64,000 nt of DNA from Symbiodinium microadriaticum (GCA_001939145.1 LSRX01001203.1:62001-126000); one strand, 5' to 3'; counted from the stretch's first letter, positions 12,212 through 23,097 are shown. Program-made: numbers and translations. Notes: generated by a model not told the origin, from the sequence alone.

Positions 12212-12458
12212 CACACTTGTGCAATCCTCCTTCTGTTTGGTATTCGTCAATGTACTTCCTACTTTCAGAGGTGAAGACATGTAACCACTTAGGCAGTATG
12301 TTGGGGTTTTTGGCTCAGCCCCTGGCCATGCAATGGAAAAAAGACCGTGGAAAAATGACTGTGTCCAGGTCGCCGAGCCTGGTTGCCATACGATTTTGAA
12401 AAAGGGCAGGTATGTTTGCACGGGTTTACCGGGGGGGTCTTCGTTGACCACCGCCCCC
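12212..12458. repeat. Dispersed 247-bp repeat, copy B
   Basis: Second copy of the 11301-11546 segment, same orientation, start-to-start distance 911 bp. An extra T in the run at about 12395 shifts the minus-strand frame that is open in copy A. It is also preceded by a short CA tract, suggesting the CA tract belongs to the element. Confidence 0.8.
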
Positions 12459-12918
12459 CCGACACGAGCGGAGCTGTGGTGGGAGCACAATTTCTATTCA
12501 ATCCTAAAATGCAAAAGGCACCCGGGAGCGCCACAGCTTTGGATTTTTCAATGCCGCGTCCCCGGCCGACGCGACCAGCACAGAGTTGCGGCTGCGCTGT
12601 TTGAGTGAACTTGTGCACTGTGCTGTGCCGCAAAAGCCACAACCGATCAAATAGATCTTGCTAAACCTGCATGTAAGGCCCCGGCAGTCTAGCCATGCTT
12701 TGCGTGAAAACGCAACCAAAACAGCTTATATTTCAACCACTGCAGCCATTGCACATCAGCCTCTACATTGGAGGAGGCGAAAGAGCTGTTGGCATTTGAC
12801 AGAGGCTAGCTATTGTTGAGACTCCCAGCAGCTGAGTGCCGCGCCTTCCCTTGGTAGAAGAAACAACACGTGGAGTGACTGAGACTAACGGAGTCAGTCC
12901 CTGACCTGACTTTGCCAG
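12459..12918. other. Stretch with no supported gene
   Basis: Continuation of sequence similar in style to the right flank of the dispersed repeat, then unremarkable DNA up to the filamin exon at 12919. No domain was recognised on either strand. Confidence 0.5.
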
Positions 12919-12984
12919 GATCTTGTTCTCCTAGAACCCGGCAACTACACCGTGGAGCTTTTCCTCAAAGGGCATGGGCAGCTG
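12919..12984 (+). CDS. Exon candidate: end of a filamin-type repeat
   Basis: Exactly 22 codons lie between acceptor tttgccag and donor gtttga. The frame reads DLVLLEPGNYTVELFLKG. P-G-N-Y-T-V-x-L-x-x-x-G is the standard closing strand of filamin repeats. Both ends are phase 0. Confidence 0.6.
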
Positions 12985-14110
12985 GTTTGATGCTAAGTCT
13001 TCAAGTCCTGTGAAACGCTTTCAGCAGACCCAGCGCTTTCAACAGACCATCGCAACTTGAAGGCATCCAGCCCCATCCACTTCCTGGCAGTGCAGGACAT
13101 AAAAGTAGCATGCATTTGCACGCAGCCGTCAAGCTTCGCATTCGTGTTAACTTTGTTCTTTGTCTGCATGTTTGCAGTATGTGATGAGTTTTTCATGCAT
13201 TGCAGGTTCGGTCAACAGCATCATTGTCTAGCCTAGCACCCATCCCCTATCCGAAAATGTGGCGCACGTCGAGGCATCCACGGATTCCAGCTGCATTCTG
13301 TTTCACGCTCTAGATTGCCCTCCTCGACTTTACTTTGCTAGGCCCCCCAGGCAGTAGAGATGTCCAATCGATCCTACCGCCTTGAAGAATAAGAATGCTG
13401 AATGCTACACGTTGACTAAAGCATGGGCATTTTATGAAGAGTCTTGGTCAAGCTCAACCAGGTCGACGGAGAGGAAGGCATATTGTCATGACTCATCAAG
13501 AAAGATTGATTTCGGAAGAGACCCTGCGCAAAGCCTCAAGCATACTAGAGCAGACATGTCCAGGCCCTTGGACGAGAGGCCTTGACATCCATGCAACGCA
13601 AATCTGCAACCTGTAAGAAACACTGATTCCAGCACCTGGCAACGGGAGGCTCCAAACTGATGGAACTAAGCTGCAGGATGTCATCGCAACATGTGCGTCA
13701 GGGTAAGGGCACTGGCACAGGCTGTCGGAAACCGTCGGTCTGACAGGTGCACTTGGGGTCAATTCTCTCTGAACCCATGCCATCGATTTTTCTGGTGCAT
13801 GTGCATGCGCAAGGACGACATACAACCGCAGATGTGCACCGTTGCATGGGCCCTGGCCAGCAGTGGCAAAGCAAAGTGAAGCGCACCACTCCAAACCGGG
13901 CCTGCTCTCATCGACTGGCAAATGTTGTCTTCACAAGCTGTGCAGGACTCGAAGGAGGATTTTGCAGGATGGAGCCTTCGTCCATAGACTGCTGAGGTTG
14001 GTCCGGGCTCCAGGGAGTTCATTGCTGGAGCCAGCAGCCCAAAAAGATTCAGAGGTCTGCAGGATTTCATCATCGCAATCATGTAATCATGTGGATGATT
14101 TGACTCCAAG
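12985..14110. other. Stretch with no supported gene
   Basis: No recognisable coding signature on either strand. Likely the intron between the filamin exon at 12919 and the next repeat opening at 14111. Confidence 0.5.
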
Positions 14111-14220
14111 GTGGAGACGAACTTCACTCTGCAGCTCCGTGATGCCTTCGGCAATGCCGTGCCACATGTCGATGGGGTCACAGCGCCTCGGCAGATCTCG
14201 GCAGCAATTCGTCCATTTGA
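14111..14220 (+). CDS. Exon candidate: opening of a filamin-type repeat
   Basis: After acceptor tccaag at 14105-14110 the frame reads VETNFTLQLRDAFGNAV, then PHVDGVTAPRQISAAI. F-x-x-x-x-R-D-A-F-G-N-A-V is a textbook filamin repeat opening. The frame closes at a TGA near 14247, so the donor lies before it. Confidence 0.65.
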
Positions 14221-14727
14221 CATGAACGCATGGCAATATGCGGCCTGAAGTTATGTCAGACGGAAGAAGTACAGTTTGCAGCATCTGCATGTCCAGGGCT
14301 CCGATGATGACATGTCGGTCGGAACGACGCATTCCAAAAGAAAGAACTTAGATGCATGTTACTGTAGCAGGTGAAGTTTCTTTGCTTTCGTTTATCCTCA
14401 GGTCGAGGTCGACTTGGAGTTTGTGGAGGACTGCACCTGTCGAAAGGGTGTCAACAAACTGCCATGTAGACGCCTGTGTTGAGGACAGTCGAGTTCTCAT
14501 TGAGAGTTTGCGACAGTCCGTACCATCTCGCCAGGAAATAGAGCCGAACTTGACGTATGATGATCGACGGCTCCGCAACCTCACTGGCGGCCCGAGTCCA
14601 AGCAAACAAAGAGACCTCCACTACACGGATTGATTTGTGCTGAGGCCATTATGCGACGGCAACTTCCATTACGCCGGGCCTCTCGCAAAGAGCTCCGTCT
14701 GCGTTTTGAGTCCTGGCTGTGCCCCAG

Positions 14728-14815
14728 GAAGGGCGAGTCTGGCAGCTACTTCATCACGTACACCGGCCTCCGAGCCGGGAACAACCTGCTGACGATCAAG
14801 GCTCCGACTGGGAGT
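14728..14815 (+). CDS. Exon candidate: C-terminal half of a filamin-type repeat
   Basis: After acceptor ccccag at 14722-14727 the frame reads GSYFITYTGLRAGNNLL, followed by TIKAPTGSP. G-x-Y-x-I-x-Y-T-x-x-x-A-G-x-x-L-L-T-I matches the F and G strands and the GSP exit of filamin repeats. It probably pairs with the opening at 14111. Confidence 0.6.
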
Positions 14816-14993
14816 CCAGAGTCAACAGTCATGGAGTCATAATATGAACCTTGCTCGATTTGCCACCTGTCGCTCTACTCTGTAGCTCGAGCGCGCATCT
14901 GAAGTAGAACCTGAGAAGCTCAGCGACGAGCACAACAAAGCAATGCTGGGCTTGTCTGCTTCTACTTCTGCTTTTCCTCACCCCTGTTCCACC

Positions 14994-15083
14994 CTGTTCC
15001 ACCACGAGCTGCTCTCACAGCGCGTGCCTGCTGGAAAGCCGTCCGCCCGAACAGTGCTGTGAAAGCAGCTCGTGGTGGAACAG
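14994..15083. repeat. 28-bp inverted repeat, potential hairpin
   Basis: 14994-15021 and 15056-15083 are reverse complements with one mismatch, separated by 34 bases. Weaker complementarity continues outward (the pyrimidine-rich 14955-14990 against 15084-15110). A transcript across it would fold into a long stem. It lies in non-coding DNA between filamin exons. Confidence 0.85.
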
Positions 15084-15746
15084 TGAAAGCCGAAGCAGGA
15101 GAAGCAAAAATACATAAAAATACAATGCCTCGCAGAGTGCGAACATCCTGTCATGTTGGAAAGACATACAGGCCTACGCGGCCTACTGCACTTCATCTTT
15201 CAGCGACATGCTGCATGGCTTGCTGTCGGTCGAGCTTCGTGTATCTTTGGTATATATTATAGAGATACACTTCTATCATAGTATTTCCAGATTCCGCTAC
15301 AGACCGACAGCAGCCTCAAGTGCTGCAGTCCATTTTGCAGCCCATTCGCATAGCTGACTGCCGACTGTGGGATCAAACTGTTCCAAGCGTTGTTCAAGGA
15401 AGCTTGCATGGCTTTCTCTGAAGTGTCAGGCTCACTTGAATCAACTTCTGCAGGCAGTTGGAGGGTTATCTCCAGGGTGCACTCGCTTTTGTTTTGGACG
15501 GGCCCTGGTTGTGGACCGATTTGCTCCAAACTTGGCTTTTGAGCAACAGTTGGGCCACAAGCTGACTTTGCTCACCGAGACTGGTGTGGACAACTTGTTT
15601 TTTCTCCCCAAGCCTGTGGTTGAGCAGCAGTGTTGGCCTGGAAGAGGTCAAGAGGAGGCAAGGAACAGGGCAAAAAGGGGCAGCCCAGAGGAGAGGGCCG
15701 GAATGTGCTGTCCTCGCCACCCAGGACACAAGCCAAACCCGGAGCA

Positions 15747-15773
15747 TTTCAAACCAGCCCGGCTGGTTTGAAA
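15747..15773. repeat. Perfect 13-1-13 palindrome
   Basis: The arm TTTCAAACCAGCC at 15747-15759 is exactly reverse-complemented at 15761-15773 around one central base. A second palindrome of the same layout but different sequence is at 45287-45313. Confidence 0.9.
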
Positions 15774-16733
15774 CCTGTTTGCGGGCTTGCGGCGGTCACC
15801 CGATGGGCCCGCCCTATCCCACGTCGGACTGAAGCGAGTGCCCAAAGGATCCTTCCAACTGCCAGCAGGATCAAGACGCGCCACATTTCGCAAATGCAGC
15901 CAGATCTTGCTTACGAGGTCAACGGCCTTGTGATCATGGGCCATGAGGAAGAGGTGCAGCGGGCAAGATTCACACCGTAATATGTGCATCGCACTTTCAA
16001 CGATTCCTTACCGGTCCCATACCACCTGAGCCAGGTCATCTACAACCCGCCCGTTCAAGGACAAAACGCGCAGTGCCCTTACTTTGGCCCACGAGCTCTC
16101 ATCCACTGCAGTATCACAGACTTGTCGCGGCGCTGTCATCGAGGGATCGAGTCAACTTTCAAGTTTTCTAGTATCCTGGAAAGGCCTTTGCAAGTCACGG
16201 GCTTCTGGAACGAGCGGGCGAATGGCCTGATGACAGTTTTCGCACCAGCCAGGACAGAATTCGGAGTCACATGCAAGGGGGTTGACAATTGCGCTCAAGA
16301 ATCGACCTCATGTTGGCCGAAGAACTGGTTAAATCGGTTTCGAGTCCGCTGCTAGATGCTTTTGGGGCTGTGGTTACCAGTGATATGAAACCTCGACGTG
16401 CACTATCCATCCCAGTCCCTGCTGAAGCCACCGACAAATGTTGTCGATGGCTCTATTACTGACAGCTCCTTGCAAACCTAGCAGCTGATCAAACGGACTT
16501 CGGAGTTCTCTTCGTTTGCTCACTTGTCTGTTATCTCGAGTTGCCTTGCAATGCTTTTCACTATGGCAGTGCTACAGACTGGCCAAGGTGATGTCCTTGT
16601 TGCCCCAAGATCCCCAAGCATTCCTTGACAGGCTTCCGGCAGAGTGTACGACTGGTGTCATCTGCGCTGTTGTGTTGCTGGTCAAGCAATGGCACCAGGT
16701 GATCTCCCGAAACGTGCTATGACATGCTGCAAG

Positions 16734-16812
16734 GTTCCACTTGCGTGACACCTACGGCAACCGTATGCTCGGAGACTATCACGACCAATTGCGGCTTGAC
16801 AACAACTGGGAA
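16734..16812 (+). CDS. Exon candidate: opening of a filamin-type repeat
   Basis: After acceptor ctgcaag the frame reads FHLRDTYGNRMLGDYHD. L-R-D-T-Y-G-N is the conserved repeat opening. The 3' limit is uncertain. Confidence 0.6.
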
Positions 16813-16850
16813 AGCCTGCACCTCCGTCGCTGCAAGCAGATGCTTTGCAG

Positions 16851-16920
16851 GTCCATGGTTCATCCAATACCAGGGTGGGGGCATACATTCTGAGAGTGCT
16901 GCCCTGCCGTGAAAGGCAGT
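16851..16920 (+). CDS. Exon candidate: end of a filamin-type repeat
   Basis: Directly after acceptor tttgcag (16844-16850) the frame reads VHGSSNTRVGAYILRV. G-A-Y-I-L-R-V fits the closing strand of a filamin repeat and follows the opening at 16734 at a plausible distance. The frame remains open for a further 50 codons without recognisable content. Confidence 0.45.
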
Positions 16921-18118
16921 ACCGCACCGTGGACACTCAATGCAACCCGGACATCTTGGAGGATCCTTGGTGCGTGCCGGTGGACGAGGCAGGTATTCGG
17001 TATGCCTGTTCTAGGTTCCTAGCAACAGTGGGCAGAGAGTCGTGGAAACTCCTGCCTGGGAGAGATTGATACCCTGATCCGGCTGCTGTGACAGGGTCAC
17101 TGCTTCCAGATCGAGGGCTTGGGCGAGATGCATGCAGCTAGACGGAAATGGGAAGCGCAGCGACTTTTGTCAAGGATTCCTTTGGCGTTCAGTCGACTTA
17201 GTACGCTTGAAAGCAGGGGCTTGCCGAAGCATGCGGCTGGCCTGGGCTGGCCTGGGCTTGCACTTGGTTCTTCCCTGAGCCCCAAGCTCTCAGGCCTGCG
17301 AGCTCACGCCAACGATCGGCAGCCTTGCAGCAAGTTGGGGTTCCCTGAAGGCCCTAAGACCTGCCCATGTGTTCTTGCGCACTGTCACCCTCAGTTGCCA
17401 GCGTTTTGAGCCGAAGGGTTGCCGAACTTCCAACTCGGCTCAACGGTGCTGAGAGGCTCATGGAGTCTATGCAGACAGGCACACGTTGGATCAAGCACAG
17501 AGACGGAGCATAATCGCTCACGGAGTGCTATCGTCGACTTCAACGGCGGACGGTGAGGAAACCGGTAGGGCACGTGCTTCTGACGGCTCCGGGCTCTGCA
17601 AATCTCTGCTTTGTAGTGCACAGGGGAGCCGTGGTGGACCTTTCCTAGGTGTCATCCGGCTGTGCAAACCTTGCAGGTCAGAGTTGTGTCTAGCTGTTGC
17701 TTTCGTTCCTGGCTCTCGGATCTCTGCTGTGGCTGTCTCTCTTTGCTCTCAGATGCTCGAGTCTCGCCCCGCGCGGATTGGGCATCACGTGGACCTGTGA
17801 AGATTTGCAGACCCGGCAGGTAGTTCATAGAGAGGGTTCATCTGAAAGATCCTGCCTAGGTGGTAAACCGCATGAACCGACAGATCGTTGTTTTGAGGCT
17901 CTCTGCTCGCAGGCCCCTCGTTTTGTTTTTTCGATTCGTGGCTCGCGCCGAATTTCCGTTGCTAGCATCGAGCAGCTGCTTTTTCTCTCTACGACTCCTC
18001 GCGCGGGATGATGCACTCGTCTTTGCGATTCGTGCGTTGCTTCTTGCTGCTTGGTCAAGCTGCCATCACTAGCCACGATGGAAGACTTGAGGTGGCAATT
18101 ACCTACTGAGGCGGGGGA
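16921..18118. other. Stretch with no supported gene
   Basis: No domain is recognised. An 11-bp unit, CTGGCCTGGG-like, is doubled at about 17240-17262. The stretch ends at the left target-site copy of the 18119-19548 element. Confidence 0.5.
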
Positions 18119-18512
18119 GTGCTGCAGTAGAGCCCCCCCCTTAAAATAGGTGGGACCGGGGGGGGGTAACCTGTGGTGGCACCTATTTCCGGTCGCAGGG
18201 CCACCTATTTTGAGAGGGTGGGGGGGGTGGGAGAAATAGGTGGGAAATGAAGGGTTCCATGAGTGTTCCATGTGTCAGCTGCAGTGATTGGACTCGCAGG
18301 CATTTTGCCTTGGAAGTGTAGTATCTGTTCTTATTGGTGTGACAAGTGATACCAACAGGAGACTTGCTTGTCACATATTTTTTTCCGGGGAAGTGTCTTC
18401 ATGAGCTCAGCCTGGGCCACTTCAGGGGCACCTGCTGTGTGGGCCGGTCCCAGTTTGGATTTGACGGCTGATTTGTGTGGTGTTATGTTAAGATAGGCTA
18501 CTACCACATGTA

Positions 18513-19140
18513 GGTTACGTAGAGGGGAGAAATAGGTGGGGATGGTGAGGGGTCTGTCAGGGTTTTAATAGGGCAGATAATAGAGGAGGGTAGAGTCCCC
18601 CCCCTATCCCCGACCGATTTCGCTGGTGTTATAGGAGGCTACTCTGTATTAAGAGGTAGAGGAGGTATAGGTTACGTAGAGGGGAGAAATAGGTGGGGAT
18701 GGTGAGGGGTCTGTAAGGGTTTTAATAGGGCAGGTAATAGAGGAGGGTAGAGTCCCCCCCCTATCCCCGACCGATTTCGCTGGTGTTGTACTAGGCTACT
18801 TTCTAGTTACGTAGAGGGGAAAAATAGGTGGGGATTGAGGGGGTCTTGTAAGGGTTTTAATAGGGCAGGTAATAGGGGAGGGTAGAGTCCCCCCCTCCCA
18901 TCCCGCCGATTTCGCTGGTGTTATGGCAGGCTACCCTGTACTGAAGAGAAAGCATGATAGAGCACTTCTTAAGCTTTTGTGGTAAGACGATTACAGCAGG
19001 TTTAGGTTACGTAGAGGGGAGAAATAGGTGGGGATTGAGGGGGGCTTGTAAGGCTTTTAATAGGGCAGGTAATAAGGGAGGGTGGAGTCCCCCCCTCCCA
19101 TCCTGCCGATTTCGCTGGTGTTATGGCAGGCTACCCTGCA
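18513..19140. repeat. Four related ~125-bp blocks inside the 1.4-kb element
   Basis: Blocks start at about 18513, 18670, 18805 and 19005. Each opens with GTTACGTAGAGGGG, contains AAATAGGTGGGGAT and TTTTAATAGGGCAG, then a C-run, and ends with GATTTCGCTGGTGTT. Spacing is irregular (157, 135 and 200 bp), and blocks 3 and 4 share variants not found in 1 and 2, indicating stepwise duplication. Confidence 0.85.
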
Positions 19141-19268
19141 TAGCCACAGCTATGCTCATCAACCCGATAGCCCCAACTGAAAAAATAATAGAGTTTACAA
19201 CCGTCATATACACTAATCTTGGAAATCCTGTCGCTACTGACATGCACAAAGAACTCAGGGGAGGGTGG

Positions 19269-19538
19269 TCCGACCCCCTCAGCTAAAAAAAAACGAAATA
19301 GGTGGGCCACCTATTTCCGACCCTCCCCCCAGCCCTCCCCCCCTTAAGGGGGGGGCCGTAAACAAATCATTACGGTGGAAGAGCATCATTGAAAACTAGA
19401 AAGCCTTGAGGGAGATGATCTGGGCAACCTGGAAGACAAAATGGCTGATCCGACCCCCTCAGCCATAAAAAAACGAAATAGGTGGGCCACCTATTTCCGA
19501 CCCCCCCCCCACCCCTCCCCCCCTTAAGGGGGGGGGCC
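19269..19538. repeat. Two copies of a ~90-bp hairpin-bearing block
   Basis: Copies at about 19269-19358 and 19449-19538, 180 bp apart. Each holds a perfect hairpin, GAAATAGGTGG, one base, then the exact reverse complement (19295-19317 and 19475-19497), followed by a C-run/TTAA/G-run palindrome. Confidence 0.85.
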
Positions 19539-19548
19539 GTGCTGCAGT

Positions 19549-20201
19549 GTTGGCGTTTTGTGGAGTGAAAGCACAGGACAGAAGTGCCAACCTTAGCAAT
19601 GTAAATGCTATCGCGAAGCGGTGTGCAAGGAAGGCTTTTCCAGCCAAGCTTGGGACTTCAGAGTTCGTCTTGCAGCCCAGAAGAGCATGGCGTCAGTGTT
19701 GGGAGGCTTCTGGTGAATGGACAAGATGCCTCGTATGCTCTCTGGGCGGTGCCTCCGACAGAGTTCTAAAGACACGTCAACTCGGCCTAGTTCGACCCGG
19801 CATTGTGCTTTAGTTTCCGTGACAGGAAAGCTTGGGCAGCTTCAGCTTGGAAGACGGAGTGTCTTGGTGCCAATGAAAGGGTGACGTGAACCGAGAACCT
19901 GAAGCCTGAGCAAGATTTGCACACTTGCCAGAACATGCTTAGATATGGCTTCTGCTGTCCCCCGTGCTTGTGACATTGTGCAGACCGCCTACATCCGCGG
20001 ACCTACGGCCATTTTGGTGAACATCGGGGTTGCTTGGCTACGACGCATATCGGAACGGCAACCCGGTAGTACATTGCGCCATATTGGCGCCGAACCGCAA
20101 ATAACTGCCTGAGGAGATCAATGCCACGACCTCCACCATGGAGGGACCGGGGCGCCTCCTCGAGGGCAACTTGTTACGATCACCGCCTTTCTCTTTTGTA
20201 G
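19549..20201. other. Stretch with no supported gene
   Basis: No domain is recognised. A 10-mer GCCATTTTGG near 20007 resembles part of the dinoflagellate spliced leader but the flanks do not match. Confidence 0.5.
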
Positions 20202-20336
20202 TGTGATCTTCTTGACCTGCAAGGTAACACGGTGGGAGTCCCTCAGCCACTTCTGGTGCAACTGAAGGACCAGTATGGAAACAATCGTCGCGGCCCGAGC
20301 TTTCCAGCAGCCTTGGACCCTTGGATCTTCCATGAG
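20202..20336 (+). CDS. Exon candidate: opening of a filamin-type repeat
   Basis: A strong acceptor (ccgcctttctcttttgtag) ends at 20201 and a GT donor follows at 20337. The 45-codon frame reads PLLVQLKDQYGNNRRG in its middle, with L-x-D-x-Y-G-N as repeat opening. It is preceded by DLQGNTVGVPQ, which may be the exit of the previous repeat. This is one of the best delimited exons of the filamin block. Confidence 0.6.
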
Positions 20337-20881
20337 GTCGCCTGGTGTTTTCGTTGCTCAGGCATTGTTACGGGGTCAGACTTCCAGCAGCGGCGCAATG
20401 GCATCGCAGCCACGCTCCCCGGACATCGGGATACATCGGGATTAACATCAAAAAATCCATAGCTCCGTGCTTACGTAAACGTGATTAACGGTTTAGCGTA
20501 CAGGACGAGAAATTACGCAAAAGTCTTCAGGCTCCAAGCATGCGCCACCGTGCCCAGTCGTTTGTCAGTCAGCCAGGACTTGAAAGTTGCAGCTATTTGC
20601 CACATTGTTTCAATACGAGCCTTGCTTCTTGTGCCAGACAGAGAGTGCATCATAGCAAGAACGTGCGAGGCGTAGATGCATTGATCGTTTGCTGACCAAG
20701 CTGCGCCGGAACTCTCCTGGAGTCTAGGGAGCATCGTCTAAATAGTTGCAGGCCCGTGTAGGCGCCAAAACGGAGGGCCGTTCACCCGTGAGTCAGTGCA
20801 CGACCTTCAGCTGTATTTCTATTGTTGTGATTAGCCAGTTTCTGCACGTGTCCACTTCGTTGAGTCATGGCTGCAGACAAG

Positions 20882-20955
20882 GCTTGGTGACCGTGAGCTG
20901 GACACGATCGTCTACGACAACGGGACTATCGAAGTTACGGTGTCGCGGAGTGTCC
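20882..20955 (+). CDS. Exon candidate: middle of a filamin-type repeat
   Basis: The frame reads DRELDTIVYDNGTIEVTV. V-x-D-N-G-T-x-x-V-x-V corresponds to the central D-x-G-T-Y turn of filamin repeats, with Ile for Tyr. A TAG follows at 20956, so splicing must occur before it. Confidence 0.5.
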
Positions 20956-21060
20956 AGTAGCTCTTGTCTTCTTGCCAGCCAGAAGTATTTGTCATGTCCA
21001 ATGCTGTCCACGATAGGATTCTTTGAGTTTTTTTTTATCCCTCACCGTCCTGACCGTGAG

Positions 21061-21125
21061 GTGCTTGCAATTCAAGCAGGCTACCACAACCTTCGTGTAA
21101 GAATTGGAGCAGGCTGCCTCCAGGC
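21061..21125 (+). CDS. Exon candidate: end of a filamin-type repeat
   Basis: The frame reads VLAIQAGYHNLRVRIGAG. A-G-Y-H-N-L-R-V-x-I-x-x-G is the closing strand pattern of filamin repeats. The acceptor gtgag at 21056-21060 is poor in pyrimidines, so the true start may differ. Confidence 0.5.
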
Positions 21126-21521
21126 AGAGGGCTGAGGGCATCTTGCGGTGGGATCATTTGTAGCATCAGGCAGGAAGCACCTGTGAGTCGCAAAGAATTT
21201 CAGGTGCCTGTGCGCGATCCTTGTGAAGACATTTCGGGTTCCCCGACTACGCTGCTCTGTCGCTGGGCTGCTTACAGATGAATGCCTTGCATCTTCAATC
21301 AGGCAGGACATGCTAAGGAAAACTGTGAGGTGTGCACAGAATGGCGCAACTATGGGCAGCTTTACAAGTATCGAAGCCAGTTCGGAGCCCTGGTACGCTG
21401 AGGGTGGAAAGAGGCAGAAGTCTCCGAGAACGGAATGACTTGCCAAACACCTTATGCAATGGAGGTGCCTCTGCAAGCAGGAAGGAGTCAAGGGATCAGT
21501 CATGCTTCGTCAGTTCCTGAG

Positions 21522-21627
21522 GCTGGGAGACAATACCACTTCACATGCACCGGACGCGATGTCTTCGGCAACATAAACAGAGATCATGAGCTGAAGCTGA
21601 CCTCCTTCTTCAACTACGTGGCCGTGA
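21522..21627 (+). CDS. Exon candidate: opening of a filamin-type repeat
   Basis: The frame reads AGRQYHFTCTGRDVFGN, then INRDHELKLTSFFNYVAV. Y-x-F-x-x-x-x-R-D-V-F-G-N is a clear repeat opening. The start at 21522 follows an AG; the end is set at an in-frame TGT/GT just after VAVT. Confidence 0.6.
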
Positions 21628-22045
21628 CGTGTCCGAAGTGGTAGCTGGAGCACTCAGCAGTATTGGGATTCTTTCGCACACCAAGGATCCAGAGGGCTTC
21701 GAACCGCCGGATGGCTGGTTCCGTAGAATGCTCAGTCTGGAGATCCAGAAGACACGGAAAGGCAGTCGGGTTGTAGCTTTTGCTGGCCTTTGCGGTCACA
21801 TTTTGAGCTGCAACAGCTCTGCTTGCCAAGGCGGCAACCTTAGTGAGAACTTCAATCAGACAGTTGTGGGCAGCTATCTGGCATCAGATGGCAGGCTCGC
21901 TTGCACATCTGGCATGTGACGATATGTGACGGTGCAACAGCCGCTTCTTCTTCTGGCTGCTGCACACTATCCTCCGTTCTGTGGGTCGCAGCTGCAACCC
22001 AATAACCAAGGAGGCAATGTTGCCCCAACAGATGCTCGGACACAG

Positions 22046-22118
22046 GTATCATTTCGACATCACGCTGTACCGAGCCGGCTTCTACCAGCTGATTATTGAA
22101 ATGGTCAAAGGTGCTCCG
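22046..22118 (+). CDS. Exon candidate: end of a filamin-type repeat
   Basis: Between acceptor cacag and donor gtaatc the frame reads YHFDITLYRAGFYQLII, then EMVKGAP. Y-x-x-x-I-T-L-x-x-A-G-x-Y-x-L is the F-G strand signature of filamin repeats. Likely completes the repeat opened at 21522. Confidence 0.65.
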
Positions 22119-22766
22119 GTAATCGTGATGAGATGGTATTTTTGCTTGCCCAACTAGGCAGCCGCCATCAGCTAGCTAGAAGAGATACTAGCTGAGCTCT
22201 GAATTGCAGTCAGTCACAACCAACTGCACACTCGACTCCCGACAGTTGGCTCCGAGCCAGCCATCGTCCTGGCAAGCAACGTGCTGGCAGAAGGCTGGAT
22301 CAGCACGATGGGCGCATGATCTCACTTCGAGGCTTTCGTGGCTGCAGCTTAAAGGTGTAAACATGAAGTACTAGATTCCACACGGTTAATAAAGTAGCAT
22401 TACTCTGAGCACCACATAACATCCTTCATACCACCGACACCGCTGGAAACTGTGGCCAGGACGTCCCGCTGGTGAAGCGACTTACGTGCTTGGATTCCCG
22501 TCGCTGCGACTCTGTCTGAAGAAAGCGAGTAGCCGAAGAGCATTTCACACCATTTGCTGGGCTGTCTCGAACTAGGATGAGTCAGGAACATCCCTCGGTT
22601 TCCCAGGCTGAACGCATGCTTTTTTGGAGCCCGACAGGCCTTCCTTCATGTCGTCGGTGGTGGGTGGCTTTGTCACGGCCGTCGCCAACGTGGCCAACGA
22701 GGCATTTGAAGAGGATCTCCAAGATTCGCAGGTCTCATGGCATGGCTTCTCGCATCCTACCGGCAG
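22119..22766. other. Stretch with no supported gene
   Basis: No coding signature; probably the intron between filamin exons at 22046 and 22767. Confidence 0.5.
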
Positions 22767-22850
22767 GTCTCTGTGCAGACACGGGACCGCTTCGGCAACG
22801 CAGTTGAAACCGCAAGCAGTGCAACTTGGTCTCACAGGAGACAGCTGCAT
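22767..22850 (+). CDS. Exon candidate: opening of a filamin-type repeat
   Basis: After acceptor ccggcag the frame reads VSVQTRDRFGNAVETASS. V-x-x-x-D-R-F-G-N-A-V is a canonical repeat opening. The end is approximate. Confidence 0.6.
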
Positions 22851-23097
22851 CGGTCGTGCAAAGCTCCTTTGCAAACGCCTTTTGTAAGGCGGAAGTGGTT
22901 GCACAACTGCGGGGACGCTCTCCTGTGCAGCTGTCCTTGCTGCATCTCATACAAGGTGCGCACACCCTGCTTACAAATGGCTCGAGCACGCAGCAGGACG
23001 CAGCAGAGCGGAGAGCGTCGTAGGTTTAATCTGATTTAGACAACCTCAGACTCAGAAGCGTGTCCAGCGAGATGTTCTGAGTCGATCTCTTCCGCAG

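Larger units (their letters stand above)
14816..16733. other. Stretch with no supported gene; two strong inverted repeats
   Basis: Contains the long hairpin at 14994-15083 and the perfect 13-1-13 palindrome at 15747-15773. No coding signature was recognised on either strand. Confidence 0.5.
18119..19548. mobile_element. Non-autonomous transposon-like element with 10-bp target duplication
   Basis: GTGCTGCAGT occurs at 18119-18128 and again at 19539-19548, as expected for a target-site duplication. Immediately inside are inverted ends: a G, 8-9 C and TTAA on the left, and TTAA, nine G and CC on the right. The 1.4-kb interior has no coding capacity. It is packed with the decamer AAATAGGTGG, about eight times forward and four times reversed, and holds four related blocks of about 125 bp plus two blocks of about 90 bp near the right end. 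The superfamily is unknown. The pattern suggests a MITE or foldback that grew by internal duplication. Confidence 0.65.

Noticed and set aside
20000-20020. Possible dinoflagellate spliced-leader relic (GCCATTTTGG)
   Set aside because: Only a 10-mer matches; flanking bases differ. Another 10-mer match near 35571 is equally isolated. No relic was seen upstream of the amylase.
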